In this document: positions 26,821 to 35,377 of the stretch, piece after piece
Numbering within the stretch: the stretch's first letter is position 1
How the letters are laid out: every line of letters starts with the position of its first letter
Assembly (NCBI GenBank): GCA_012798435.1
Contig: JAAZNF010000109.1
Location: 1-64,000 of the forward strand
From: Myxococcales bacterium
GTDB taxonomy: Bacteria > Myxococcota > B64-G9
Length of the DNA stretch: 64,000 bases
Direction: 5' to 3'
The notes under the pieces: model-generated
Seen by the model: the letters and a program-made list of their open reading frames with translations, nothing else
Databases searched by the model: none
What the model was told of the DNA's origin: nothing
Translations under genes and position numbers: made by a program

Positions 26821-29800
26821 ATGACCCGCCGCCTCGCCATCTGTTTTTCCCTCCTGTGCATTGCGCTGGCTAGTCTCGCTCCGCCAGAGGCCGCCGCCCA
26901 GGACACCCCCGCCGGCCTCCAGGAGTACTTCGTCCTGGGCCGAGCCAGCCAATTGCACGACTTCTTCCAGATGGTCTCGACGGCCGAGGGCGGCGGCGCG
27001 CTCCAGCCGGCCATGATCTCGGTGATCACGCTGACCGCCACCACCGACGGCCAGGTCATTCTCTACGACCAATGGGAGGACGGTTACGAGCCGGACATCC
27101 TGAACCCGGCCCAGGCGAGCACCGAGCGCTACGTCCGCAACCGCGGCCAGGTGATCTCGCTCAAGAGCGACGGCTCGGCCGGCGGCCTCAACGCGGTCAT
27201 CCCCATCCCGCGCAACCCGACAGATATGCGCTACGATGGCGGCGACCGCATCGTGAGCATCGGCGGCCCGGTGAGCCTGGCCCACGCCACCTGGCCCCAG
27301 GGAAACGTCTACATCGGCGACGCCTGGGAGATGTACTCGCGCCAGGCAGTGGAAGGTTTCCTCACCTTCCGCATCCCCGTGGGCCGCAACTCCTACACCA
27401 ACAACGGCGGCGACACGGGCACCTTCGCGCCGTTCAAGCACGTGGAGCTCCAGGTGGCGGCCTTCGAGGACGACACCCGGGTGCTCATCAACAACGGCAC
27501 AACCCAGGTGGTGGTCGACTTGGATCGCGGCCAGACCTACTCGACCCGCGGCATCGTGGACGAGACCGCCGTGCCCGGCTCCGCCATCACCGTAAACGAG
27601 AACACCACCGTGAGCGGCACCCGCGAGATCCAGGTAGGAATCCTGTCCGGCTCCGACGGCCAGTACCAGACCCGGTTCTACGACGCCATCCCCATGCGCG
27701 CCTACGGCCGCGACTACGTGGTGCCGGTGCTCGGCCAGTACAACAATACCACCAGCGGCAACGTGAACATCTACCTCTTCAACCCCAACGTCGCCGCCGC
27801 CTCCATCACCATCTTCGACAACCAGCTCCCCACCGCGGGCAAGACGTTCACCCTGCCGGCCAACTCGGCCATCTCCTGGCTGGACGCGATCGCCGCGGGG
27901 CACCTCCTGCCGCGCAACTCGGGGGCACGCATCGTGTCCGACCGGCTCATCTGGGGCGTGGTGGCCTACGACTACACCGGCACCTCGCGCGACTGGGGGT
28001 TTTCGCTGGTGCCCAGTCGCTTCCTCAACGATGACTACTACATCTCCTGGGCGCCGGTGAACGCCACGCCGGCCGCTGGAGACGTGCAGGGAAATTGCGT
28101 GTGGGTGACCGCCACCCAGAACGGTACCACCGTGTACGTGGACGTGAACAGCGACGGAGCTCCCGACAACGTGGACACCGACGGCGACGGCAACCCCAAC
28201 GCGGGCCCCTACGCCCTGGACGTGCTCGGGGTCCTGCGCGTCTACGACCAGACCGACGGCGACAACACCGGCACGCACATCTGGGCCAACGCCCCTATCG
28301 CGGTGACCTACGGCCAGGACGCGGCCACCGCCCCGGCCGGCGGCGACATGCTCGACCTCGGCTACACCGTGCTGCCGCTCACCCACCAGTTTCTGAACCC
28401 CATCCTCACCGTGCGCGGCGTGCCCTCGGCCACCTCGATGCCGACCAGTGGCGGAAGCCTGGGCGTGACCGTGACCGCGCGCGCAGGGAACTTCGACGAC
28501 CTCACCAACGCGGGAGTGTCGCTGGAGATGTCCGCGCAGCTCACCTACGTCCCGAATAGCGCCTGGCTGACGGTCCCGGGATCGCCACCGGCGCAGGTGG
28601 AACCCACCATCACGAGCGCCGGCGGCCGGACCACCCTGACCTGGGCGGCGAACGCCGAGCTGGACCGCTACCAGGAGATCCAGGTGTCGCTCGACGTCTC
28701 GTTCGATGCGGCACCAAACGGCATCTACAATTTCGTGGCGGGCGCAGCGGCGCAGTACTTCGGCGTCTCTCTCAACCCGCGCGACCGCTTCGACGTGGTA
28801 AAGACGTACTTGGAGGTCGCAAAGACGGTGGACCGCGCCAGCGCCACCGCGGGGGACCTGCTCGCCTACACCATCACCGTACGCAATACCTCGACGACGC
28901 AGAGCGCCACCGGGCTCTCGCTGCGCGATCCGCTGAACGAGGGGCTGGACTTCGTGTCGGCGAGCGCCCCCGGCGCCTACGACGCGCTCAGCCGCAGCGT
29001 GGTGTGGAACCTCGGCACCCTCAACGCAGGAGAGCAGACGACGCAGGCGTTCCAGGCTCGCGTGCGGACGCTGCCCGAGGGCACGGTCATCGGGAACATC
29101 GCCAGCGCCTTCTCGAACGTGACACCCCGGGTGGACTCCAACCGGGCGGAGACGGTGGTCGAGTACCCGCTGCTCAACGTGACCAAGTTCGGCTCGCCCG
29201 CGGCGGTGGTGGCCGACGATGTGATCACCTTCCGGCTGCAGATCGAGAACGCGAGCGCTCTCGACGCCGCCAACGTGGTGCTGCGGGACAAGGCGCCCGC
29301 GTTCACCACCTACATCCCCGGTTCCATGACGCTCGACACCGGGAGCGGGCCGGAGAGCCAGAGCGACGCGCTCGACGCCGATGCCTGCGACTTCGGTGGA
29401 AGCTTCGCGGGCGAGGTCACGGCGCGCTTCAACACGCTGCCTGCGCACGCGGCCTACGTGCTGGAGTTCCGCGTCCAGGTCAACGCCGGAACGCCCGACG
29501 GCACGGTGATCCACAACCTGGCCACCATCGAGAGCGACACGAGCCTCTCTCGGCTCTCCAACGTGGTGGTGATCGACGTGGGCAATGCCGATCCCGACGG
29601 CGACGGGCTCACCAATGCCCAGGAGGCCGCCCTCGGCACCGACCCGGACGACGCCGACAGCGACGATGACGGGCTCTCGGACGGCGAGGAGGAGAGCGCC
29701 TTCGTCACCGACCCGCTCGATTTCGATAGCGACGACGATGGGCTCTCGGACGGCCAGGAGGCCGGGCGTAGCGACGGCATCCCCGACCCGGACGGCGGCG

Positions 29801-32010
29801 GGCCGCTCGGCGGCACCGACGCTTCGATCTTCCTGCCGGACGCGGACCCCACCACCACGACCGATCCCACCAACCCGGACAGCGACGGCGACGGCCTGTC
29901 CGACGGGACCGAGGACGCCGACCACAACGGACGGGTGGACACGGGCGAGACCGACCCCAACGACGCCGACAGCGACGGCGACAACTTCGACGACGGGGTG
30001 GACACCTGCCCGCTCATTCCCAACCCGATCCAGGACCTTCTCTCCGACCCCGCCAACTGTGGCGCCTGCGGCAACGTCTGTTCCGACGCCGATGTCTGCA
30101 CCGGCGTCGAGGGTTGCAGCGGCGGAAGCTGCACTGCGGGGACCCCGCTCGGCTGCGACGATGGCAACGCCTGCACCGACGACGTGTGCGACTCGACGAC
30201 GGGGTGCGTGTTCACCCCCGACGACACGAACGCCTGCGACGACGGCGACGCCTGCACGGCGGGCGACGCCTGCCAGGCCGGCTCGTGCGCGAGCGGCGCG
30301 GCCGTCGTCTGCGACGATGGCAACGCCTGCACCGATGATGCGTGCGACCCCACGGCGGGGTGTGTGTTCACCCCCGACGATACGAACGCCTGCGACGACG
30401 GCGACGCCTGCACGGCGGGCGACGCCTGCCAGGCCGGCTCGTGCGCGAGCGGCGCGGCCGTCGTCTGCGATGATGGCAACGCCTGCACCGACGACGTGTG
30501 CGACTCGACGACGGGGTGCGTGTTCACCCCCGACGACACGAACGCCTGCGACGACAACGATTCCTGCACCGAAAACAGCTGTTCTTCCGGCGCCTGCCTG
30601 GCCACTCCGCTGGATGCCGACGACGACGGGTACGGGCCGGCCGCCTGCGGTGGGAGCGACTGCGACGACTCGAACGCATCGGTGAACCCCGCCGCCAGCG
30701 AAGGCCCGCTGGGCCAGCCGACCTGTCAGGATTCGCTGGACAACGACTGCGACAGCCGGATCGATGGCCAGGACACCGGCTGTCAGGCGTGCCAGACGGA
30801 CGCGGACTGCGACGATCACGATGCGTGCAATGGCCCGGAGAGCTGCGTCGACCACCTGTGTCACGGGGGGACAGCGCTCGCCTGCGACGACGGCAACCCC
30901 TGTACGGACGACGCCTGCGACCCGACCCGCGGCTGCACCTACACCGCCGACGACGGCAACACCTGCGCCGACGCCGACACCTGCAACGGACAAGAGCGCT
31001 GCCAGGGCGGGTTCTGCCAGCCGGGCGAGCCGCTCTCCTGCGACGACGGGGACGCCTGCACCGCGGACAGCTGCGATCCGGCGCAGGGCTGCCGCCACGA
31101 GTTTATGGACCGCGACGCGGACGGGATCTGCGACGCCCAGGATGCCTGCCCCGATGATCCCCAGAACCAGTGCGGGACGTGTCCGGACCGGGACGGGGAC
31201 GACATCTGCGACGCTTTCGACATCTGCCCGGACGACCCGCAGAACCGCTGCCAGGGGTGCGTGGACACCGACGGGGACGGCTCCTGCGACGCGGTGGATC
31301 CGTGCCCGGACGACCCGAGCGACGCCTGCGTGCCGTGCGTGGACCTGGACCGCGACGAGCTATGCGACGAACAGGATCCGTGCCCCGGTGACGCCACCAA
31401 CCAGTGCGCCGCCTGCGCGGACCCGAGCGATCCGGACGGGGACGGGCGGCCGACGTGCGTGGACCCATGCCCGGACGACCCGACGGACAGCTGCGTGCCG
31501 TGCAACGACCACGACCACGACGGCACCTGCGACGGGCAGGATCCGTGCCCGCGGGATCCGACGAACGCGTGCGCGGTGTGCGCGGACGGGGACGGGGACG
31601 GCAAGTGCGACGTGAACGATCCCTGCCCCGACGATCCACTGGACCGCTGCGCGCCGTGTCCGGACCAGGACCGGGACGACATCTGCGACAGCGCGGATCC
31701 GTGTCCGAACGACGCGACCAACCAGTGCAACGCCTGCCAGGACAAGCGCGACCCGGACCACGACGGCGCGCCGACGTGCGTGGACCCCTGCCCGGAGGAC
31801 CCACTCGACCTGTGCATCCCGTGCGTGAAGGACAGCGACCACGACGGCCAGTGCGACGAGGCGGACCCCTGTCCCCAGGACGCGCTGGACCTGTGCGGGC
31901 CGAAGGACGGCCTGGCCGGTGGCGGCTGCGCCTGCGGCGGGGGACAGGCGGGCGGGTGGCTCCCGCTTTCGCTCTTCGGGCTATGGTTCCTGCGCCGGCG
32001 GACCCGCTGA
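26821..32010 (+). CDS. Large modular surface protein: IgGFc-binding-like, DUF11, thrombospondin-3 and Cys repeats, MYXO-CTERM-like tail
   Basis: A 1,729-residue exported protein. ATG 26821 follows TTGGAGG. The signal peptide ends near AAAQ (about 27). Residues about 35-600 resemble the IgGFc-binding N-terminal domain of bacterial surface proteins (FVLGRASQLHDFFQ, DQWEDGY). Two DUF11 modules start near 663 and 784. Thrombospondin-3-type loops (DPDGDGLTNAQEAALGTDPD) fill about 923-1063. Cys-rich repeats then run to about 1,430, including 52-residue units repeated from nucleotide 30154 with a 156-bp period and a MopE-like segment near 1,265. A run of CPDDP-x-DGDGxCD units goes to about 1,695. 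The end CACGGG-WLPLSLFGLWFL-RRRTR is a MYXO-CTERM-like anchor. It is probably a Ca-stabilised adhesin. Its 3' end overlaps the convergent HtrA-like gene by 30 bp. Confidence 0.88.
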   Translation: MTRRLAICFSLLCIALASLAPPEAAAQDTPAGLQEYFVLGRASQLHDFFQMVSTAEGGGALQPAMISVITLTATTDGQVILYDQWEDGYEPDILNPAQASTERYVRNRGQVISLKSDGSAGGLNAVIPIPRNPTDMRYDGGDRIVSIGGPVSLAHATWPQGNVYIGDAWEMYSRQAVEGFLTFRIPVGRNSYTNNGGDTGTFAPFKHVELQVAAFEDDTRVLINNGTTQVVVDLDRGQTYSTRGIVDETAVPGSAITVNENTTVSGTREIQVGILSGSDGQYQTRFYDAIPMRAYGRDYVVPVLGQYNNTTSGNVNIYLFNPNVAAASITIFDNQLPTAGKTFTLPANSAISWLDAIAAGHLLPRNSGARIVSDRLIWGVVAYDYTGTSRDWGFSLVPSRFLNDDYYISWAPVNATPAAGDVQGNCVWVTATQNGTTVYVDVNSDGAPDNVDTDGDGNPNAGPYALDVLGVLRVYDQTDGDNTGTHIWANAPIAVTYGQDAATAPAGGDMLDLGYTVLPLTHQFLNPILTVRGVPSATSMPTSGGSLGVTVTARAGNFDDLTNAGVSLEMSAQLTYVPNSAWLTVPGSPPAQVEPTITSAGGRTTLTWAANAELDRYQEIQVSLDVSFDAAPNGIYNFVAGAAAQYFGVSLNPRDRFDVVKTYLEVAKTVDRASATAGDLLAYTITVRNTSTTQSATGLSLRDPLNEGLDFVSASAPGAYDALSRSVVWNLGTLNAGEQTTQAFQARVRTLPEGTVIGNIASAFSNVTPRVDSNRAETVVEYPLLNVTKFGSPAAVVADDVITFRLQIENASALDAANVVLRDKAPAFTTYIPGSMTLDTGSGPESQSDALDADACDFGGSFAGEVTARFNTLPAHAAYVLEFRVQVNAGTPDGTVIHNLATIESDTSLSRLSNVVVIDVGNADPDGDGLTNAQEAALGTDPDDADSDDDGLSDGEEESAFVTDPLDFDSDDDGLSDGQEAGRSDGIPDPDGGGPLGGTDASIFLPDADPTTTTDPTNPDSDGDGLSDGTEDADHNGRVDTGETDPNDADSDGDNFDDGVDTCPLIPNPIQDLLSDPANCGACGNVCSDADVCTGVEGCSGGSCTAGTPLGCDDGNACTDDVCDSTTGCVFTPDDTNACDDGDACTAGDACQAGSCASGAAVVCDDGNACTDDACDPTAGCVFTPDDTNACDDGDACTAGDACQAGSCASGAAVVCDDGNACTDDVCDSTTGCVFTPDDTNACDDNDSCTENSCSSGACLATPLDADDDGYGPAACGGSDCDDSNASVNPAASEGPLGQPTCQDSLDNDCDSRIDGQDTGCQACQTDADCDDHDACNGPESCVDHLCHGGTALACDDGNPCTDDACDPTRGCTYTADDGNTCADADTCNGQERCQGGFCQPGEPLSCDDGDACTADSCDPAQGCRHEFMDRDADGICDAQDACPDDPQNQCGTCPDRDGDDICDAFDICPDDPQNRCQGCVDTDGDGSCDAVDPCPDDPSDACVPCVDLDRDELCDEQDPCPGDATNQCAACADPSDPDGDGRPTCVDPCPDDPTDSCVPCNDHDHDGTCDGQDPCPRDPTNACAVCADGDGDGKCDVNDPCPDDPLDRCAPCPDQDRDDICDSADPCPNDATNQCNACQDKRDPDHDGAPTCVDPCPEDPLDLCIPCVKDSDHDGQCDEADPCPQDALDLCGPKDGLAGGGCACGGGQAGGWLPLSLFGLWFLRRRTR
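30154..30555 (+). repeat. 156-bp coding tandem repeat (two full units plus a partial)
   Basis: TGCGACGATGGCAACGCCTG starts at 30154 and 30310 and recurs with one change at 30466, a constant 156-bp period (52 codons). The units are nearly identical at DNA level, implying recent duplication and likely length variation between strains. Confidence 0.85.
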
Positions 32011-33066
32011 GGACGGCGTCAATGTAAGGCGCAGGGGCTTTCCCTTGCGCCGGATCTCCAGCTCCACCGGTTTCTTTGCGGGCAGACGCCGCACCATGGC
32101 CTGGAGCATGGTGGGATCTGGGATTGGTTGTTTTCCCAGCGAGAGGATGACATCGCCCGGGAGGATGCCGGCGCGCTCGGCCGGGCCGCCCGGGATGACG
32201 CGAGTGACCAGGGCCCCCTCCGCCCGCGGCAGCTCGAAAGCCTGCGCCAGCGCCGCGGAGACCGGCTGCACCGAGATCCCCAAAAACGAGCGTCGGGGAG
32301 ACTCCCCGCGCAGCAGCGGTGAGATGATCTCCAACGCGTCCTGGATGGGGATGGCCAGTCCCAAGCCGCCTTCGCTCTCCTGGCCGATGAGGTTGATGCC
32401 CACCACCCGCCCGTGCGTGTCCACCAGCGGCCCCCCGTTGCAGCCGGGGTTCACAGCCGCGTCGGACAGGATGAGCCCGTGGATCGAGTTCAGCGCCTCC
32501 CTGTCGCGGACCAGGGACACCATGCCCGCGGAAATGGAGTGCGCCATGCCGTACGGGTAGCCGAAGGACGCCACCCAGTCGCCTGTCCGGGCCGCCTCAC
32601 CGGTCACGAGCGGCGTGAGGGCCGCGTCCCCGCCCACGGCCAGGACCGCCAGATCGCTGGCGTCGTCGCTGCCGACCAGGCGGGCCGGCAGGGTGCGCCC
32701 GTTCCACAGGGACACCTCGATGGACTCGGCGTCCTCGACGACGCTCGAGCAGGTGACGATGTGGCCAGCGCGATCCAGCACGAAGCCCGAGCCCAGGCTG
32801 CGGACCATGGCGCGCCACAGATCCCGCTCGCGGCGCGAAAGCAACGCCTGCGGCACCGGCAACTCGTGCGCCGCCGAGACGTTGACCACCGAGGGGCTCA
32901 CCCGGGCGAAAAGCTCGTCGAAGGCCGGCAGCGCTTCCCCGGCCGGCCCGGCCACGCCATCCGGGCCGGCCTGCCGGGGAGGCGGTGTCTCGGCGTGGCA
33001 GGCCGCAATGAGCCAACCCAGGAAAAGGGCTGGCCCGGTGCGGTGGCGGATCCATCCAACGCTCAT
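31981..33066 (-). CDS. HtrA/DegP-like PDZ lipoprotein without catalytic His and Ser
   Basis: A 361-residue protein with a trypsin-like domain (about 50-240) and one PDZ domain (about 265-345: FLGISVQPVSAAL, GGPAERAGILPGDVILSLG). IAAC at 20-23 is a lipobox, so it should be membrane-anchored in the periplasm. The HtrA triad is broken. The NNHVV block reads CSSVV, so His is replaced by Ser108. Asp138 is kept in SDLAVLAV. GNSGGP reads GCNGGP, so Ser is replaced by Asn210. It is probably a peptide-binding scaffold. ATG 33066 is chosen for AGGA upstream and a normal signal length; ATGs at 33075 and 33090 are possible. It comes last in the minus-strand run after DUF1844. Confidence 0.88.
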   Translation of the reverse strand: MSVGWIRHRTGPALFLGWLIAACHAETPPPRQAGPDGVAGPAGEALPAFDELFARVSPSVVNVSAAHELPVPQALLSRRERDLWRAMVRSLGSGFVLDRAGHIVTCSSVVEDAESIEVSLWNGRTLPARLVGSDDASDLAVLAVGGDAALTPLVTGEAARTGDWVASFGYPYGMAHSISAGMVSLVRDREALNSIHGLILSDAAVNPGCNGGPLVDTHGRVVGINLIGQESEGGLGLAIPIQDALEIISPLLRGESPRRSFLGISVQPVSAALAQAFELPRAEGALVTRVIPGGPAERAGILPGDVILSLGKQPIPDPTMLQAMVRRLPAKKPVELEIRRKGKPLRLTLTPSSAGPPAQEP

Positions 33067-33146
33067 GCGCGACATCCTAGCGCATTCCATGAGAGCGCCC
33101 CAAGCACATTCACCCCGGAGCTTGTTCGTTGCGCTGCCTCACTGTC

Positions 33147-33308
33147 TCACCAACCGTACAACTTCCACCTGCGGCCCCGAGGCACGGCGGAATGCGCTGA
33201 TGCGCCTGGCGGCACCGGCTCTGTCGGCCTCGTAGCCAGGTACCCCGAGCGATCGTCTTTTTCTGCCTCGCGAACCGCACGGGCTTGGCGTTCGGTCAGT
33301 CGCGCCAA
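33147..33308 (-). pseudogene. Possible small or decayed gene
   Basis: A minus-strand frame is open from 33422 down to the stop at 33147-33149 and reads protein-like (RLPEYHGRIWIRITLNYP, LARLTERQARAVREAEKDD). It has no ATG or GTG. The only start is TTG 33308 with AGGGA upstream, giving 53 residues. It lies in the gap between DUF1844 and the HtrA-like gene and partly overlaps the end of DUF1844. It could be a decayed gene or chance. Confidence 0.25.
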
Positions 33309-33396
33309 TAGCTGTCCCTGCGTACGAGATGGATAATTCAGGGTGATACGTATCCAGATGCGCCCATGGTACTCGGGGAGACGGGCCTGGACGGGT

Positions 33397-33687
33397 TCAG
33401 GAGCACTTGCCCTGGCTGGCGGTCACGAAGCGCATGCGCAGATCGTACAGGATGGCGCTGAGCAGCTTGGCTTCCTCGGCGCTCAGGTTGCCGCGGGTCT
33501 TCTGTTCGAGCATTTCCAGGATGTCGATGGTCTGCCGCGCCAGCGGGAGCTGGACAGCGGGCGCCGCCCCGGCGCCCAGCACGTCCACCCCCATGTGCTG
33601 CAAGGCGGTCGTGGAAAGGGACAGCACGAAGGTCGCGAAACTGACCTCCGCGCCGCGGCACTCGGGCGCCTCGGGGGAGTCGCTCAA
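33397..33687 (-). CDS. DUF1844 protein
   Basis: A 96-residue cytoplasmic protein matching DUF1844: VSFATFVLSLSTTALQHMG, then LPLARQTIDILEMLEQKTRGNLSAEEAKLLSAILYDLRMRFV. The family is common in deltaproteobacteria and lacks a known function. The start is TTG 33687, supported by a strong GGAGGAGGAG and a 4-nt overlap (TTGA) with the upstream gene's stop, so translation is probably coupled. Confidence 0.88.
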   Translation of the reverse strand: MSDSPEAPECRGAEVSFATFVLSLSTTALQHMGVDVLGAGAAPAVQLPLARQTIDILEMLEQKTRGNLSAEEAKLLSAILYDLRMRFVTASQGKCS

Positions 33688-33887
33688 AGCTCCTCCTCCT
33701 CTTCCAGAACGCGGCCGGGGACCGGACGGGCCACCGGGCTGAGCTGGGCCTCCACGGAAGCGGCGTTGTCGGAGGCGTCCTTGAGCCCTTTCAGGAAGCG
33801 CTTGGCGTCCTCTTCACTGATGATGCCAGCCTTGCGGTTGCGCTCCATGATGCGGACGTCGAACTTCAAATGATCCAGGATCGACAT
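33684..33887 (-). CDS. Small conserved-looking acidic/basic protein
   Basis: A 67-residue protein of unknown function: MSILDHLKFDVRIMERNRKAG, then ISEEDAKRFLKGLKDASDNA, a Pro-containing stretch and an EEEEEL end. The first 45 residues look helical. ATG 33887 has GGGAGGAGG upstream, and its stop overlaps the TTG of DUF1844, so the pair is co-translated. The tight coupling makes a joint function with DUF1844 likely. Confidence 0.75.
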   Translation of the reverse strand: MSILDHLKFDVRIMERNRKAGIISEEDAKRFLKGLKDASDNAASVEAQLSPVARPVPGRVLEEEEEL

Positions 33888-33952
33888 GGGCTCGCCTTCC
33901 TCCTCCCCGACGGTTCAAGCAAAATCTCCCTACCCGAAGTGCCGGTCACTTG

Positions 33953-34624
33953 TCAAACCGGCGGGCGGCCCGCCGGGATGGCGCCCCCCAGGCGGCGTTC
34001 GATGACGGCGGCCAGCAGGAAGGACAGGCCCAGGGAAAACAGACAGTCGGTGGCATAATGCGCCCCGGCCACCATGCGCCCCAGGCCGACGAGTACCCCC
34101 AGCGCGAGCAGGCCGGCGAAGGCGGCGGCCGCCGCCCGTCTCTGCCTGTGGCGCCACAGGTGGAAGGGCAGCGGCGCGGCGGCGAGCGACATGGCCACGT
34201 GGCCCGAGGGAAAGGACTCGCCGGCGCCCGGCCCGGCCGGGTAGAAGAACGGCGTATAGTTGGAGGCGTCGGCCCGCAGGTCCGCCGGGCGCACCCGTCC
34301 CCAGCCGAACTTGAGCGCCTGGGTCACGAGCAGCGGGTGCAGCAGGGCCAGCAGGATGACCGCCAGGAAGAGCGGGCGCGAACGGCGCAGGCCGGGCCGG
34401 CGCCGCGACCAGACCAGCCCGAGCGCGCACAGCAGCACCGCCAGCCACCCCGGCCACTCGCCGCACAGCAGGACGATCCTTCCGAAGGCGCTCCCGGGTT
34501 GGTGTAACGAGCGCGAAAGCAGAAGATCGAGCGGCGAGAGCAGCCACAGCGCCGCCGCCAGGCCCGCCGCGCCGAGCGCGATGAGCCCGTAGAAGCGCGC
34601 GCCGCCGTTTGGCGAACCGGGCAC
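33953..34624 (-). CDS. PAP2 family phosphatase (membrane)
   Basis: A 223-residue inner-membrane protein with about six helices and the three PAP2 motifs: KFGWGRVRP (Kx6RP), FPSGH and GRMVAGAHYATD (Rx5HxxxD; the usual SR is GR). The His and Arg residues form the phosphohistidine active site facing the periplasm. Likely substrates are undecaprenyl diphosphate or phosphatidic/phosphatidylglycerol phosphate. The start is GTG 34624, 3 nt after the yggS stop, so it is in the same operon. Confidence 0.88.
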   Translation of the reverse strand: MPGSPNGGARFYGLIALGAAGLAAALWLLSPLDLLLSRSLHQPGSAFGRIVLLCGEWPGWLAVLLCALGLVWSRRRPGLRRSRPLFLAVILLALLHPLLVTQALKFGWGRVRPADLRADASNYTPFFYPAGPGAGESFPSGHVAMSLAAAPLPFHLWRHRQRRAAAAAFAGLLALGVLVGLGRMVAGAHYATDCLFSLGLSFLLAAVIERRLGGAIPAGRPPV

Positions 34625-34627
34625 GGT

Positions 34628-35299
34628 TCACCTCGAACCGAACAAGGCGGTGCCGATGCGCACCTCGGTCGCGCCCTCCTCGATGGCCACTCGGTAGCTC
34701 CCGCTCATGCCCATGGAGAGGCACCGCATGGCGGCGCCGGGGACGCTGGCGCGGCGCAGCTCTTCGAACAATGCGCGGGCGCGCCGGAACGAACCGCGGC
34801 TCTCCTCCGGGTCGTCCGCCAGCCGGCCCATGGTCATGAGGCCCTCGAGCCGGAGGTGCGAAAGGCTCGCCAGCGCCCGAGCCAGGGCCGGCACCTCCTC
34901 GGGCCGGGCGCCGGACTTGCCCGGCTCGTCGTCGATGTTCACCTCGATCAGGACCGGCAACACCCGGCCCGCGGCGGCGGCGGCCCGCTCCAGGGCCTCC
35001 CCCAAGCGCACGGAATCGATCGTCTCCACGCAGTCGAAGAGGCCCGCGGCCAGCTTGGCCTTGTTGCGCTGCAAATGGCCAATGAGATGCCAGCGCACCC
35101 GCGCGCCCAGCGCCGCCACGCTGCGCTGGGCTTCCTGGACGTAGTTGTGGCCGATGGCGACGACGCCGCCCTCGGCCGCGGCGGCCAGCTCCGCTGGGGT
35201 ACGGCTCTTGCCCGCCGCCACCAGCGTGACCCCGGCCGGAATCTCGCGCAGCAGGCGGCGGGCGTTCTCGGTGATGGCCGAAAGCTCCATGGAGCGCAT
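34628..35299 (-). CDS. yggS: YggS family pyridoxal-phosphate-binding protein
   Basis: A 223-residue cytoplasmic PLP-binding TIM barrel of the YggS/PLPBP family, which maintains vitamin B6 and amino-acid balance rather than catalysing a known reaction. The signatures are LVAAGKSR with the PLP Lys, HNYVQEA (usually ENYVQE), WHLIGHLQRNK, LSMGMSGSY and VRIGTALFG. ATG 35299 is given; ATG 35290 (MELSAI) fits the family length equally well, and no clear ribosome site separates them. It is first in a minus-strand run with PAP2, the small protein and DUF1844, and divergent from the alpha/beta hydrolase. Confidence 0.9.
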   Translation of the reverse strand: MRSMELSAITENARRLLREIPAGVTLVAAGKSRTPAELAAAAEGGVVAIGHNYVQEAQRSVAALGARVRWHLIGHLQRNKAKLAAGLFDCVETIDSVRLGEALERAAAAAGRVLPVLIEVNIDDEPGKSGARPEEVPALARALASLSHLRLEGLMTMGRLADDPEESRGSFRRARALFEELRRASVPGAAMRCLSMGMSGSYRVAIEEGATEVRIGTALFGSR

Positions 35300-35329
35300 G
35301 CTAGCCGCGCGCCAAGCCGAACGCAATCC

Positions 35330-35357
35330 TTGCCCGCTCGGCTTGCTGTGCTACACT
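35330..35357 (+). promoter_or_regulatory. Promoter of the alpha/beta hydrolase
   Basis: TTGCCC (35330-35335), a 16-nt spacer and TACACT (35352-35357). The transcript would start near 35364, 14 nt before the ATG, with GAGG in between. Confidence 0.45.
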
Positions 35358-35377
35358 CCGTCGGCACCGAGGCGCCC

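Noticed and set aside
30154-30555. CRISPR-like periodic repeat
   Set aside because: The 156-bp period has no spacers, lies in frame in a coding region and encodes Cys-rich repeats.
26815-31098. 1,427-codon minus-strand frame
   Set aside because: It is antisense to the modular surface protein and has Val/Ala/Gly/Arg-rich low complexity, while the plus frame has a signal peptide and known domains.
31865-31880. A seventh REP-like copy (CCCCTGTCCCC)
   Set aside because: It lacks the GGGGC half of the core and lies inside a coding repeat (DPCPQDA), so it is chance similarity.
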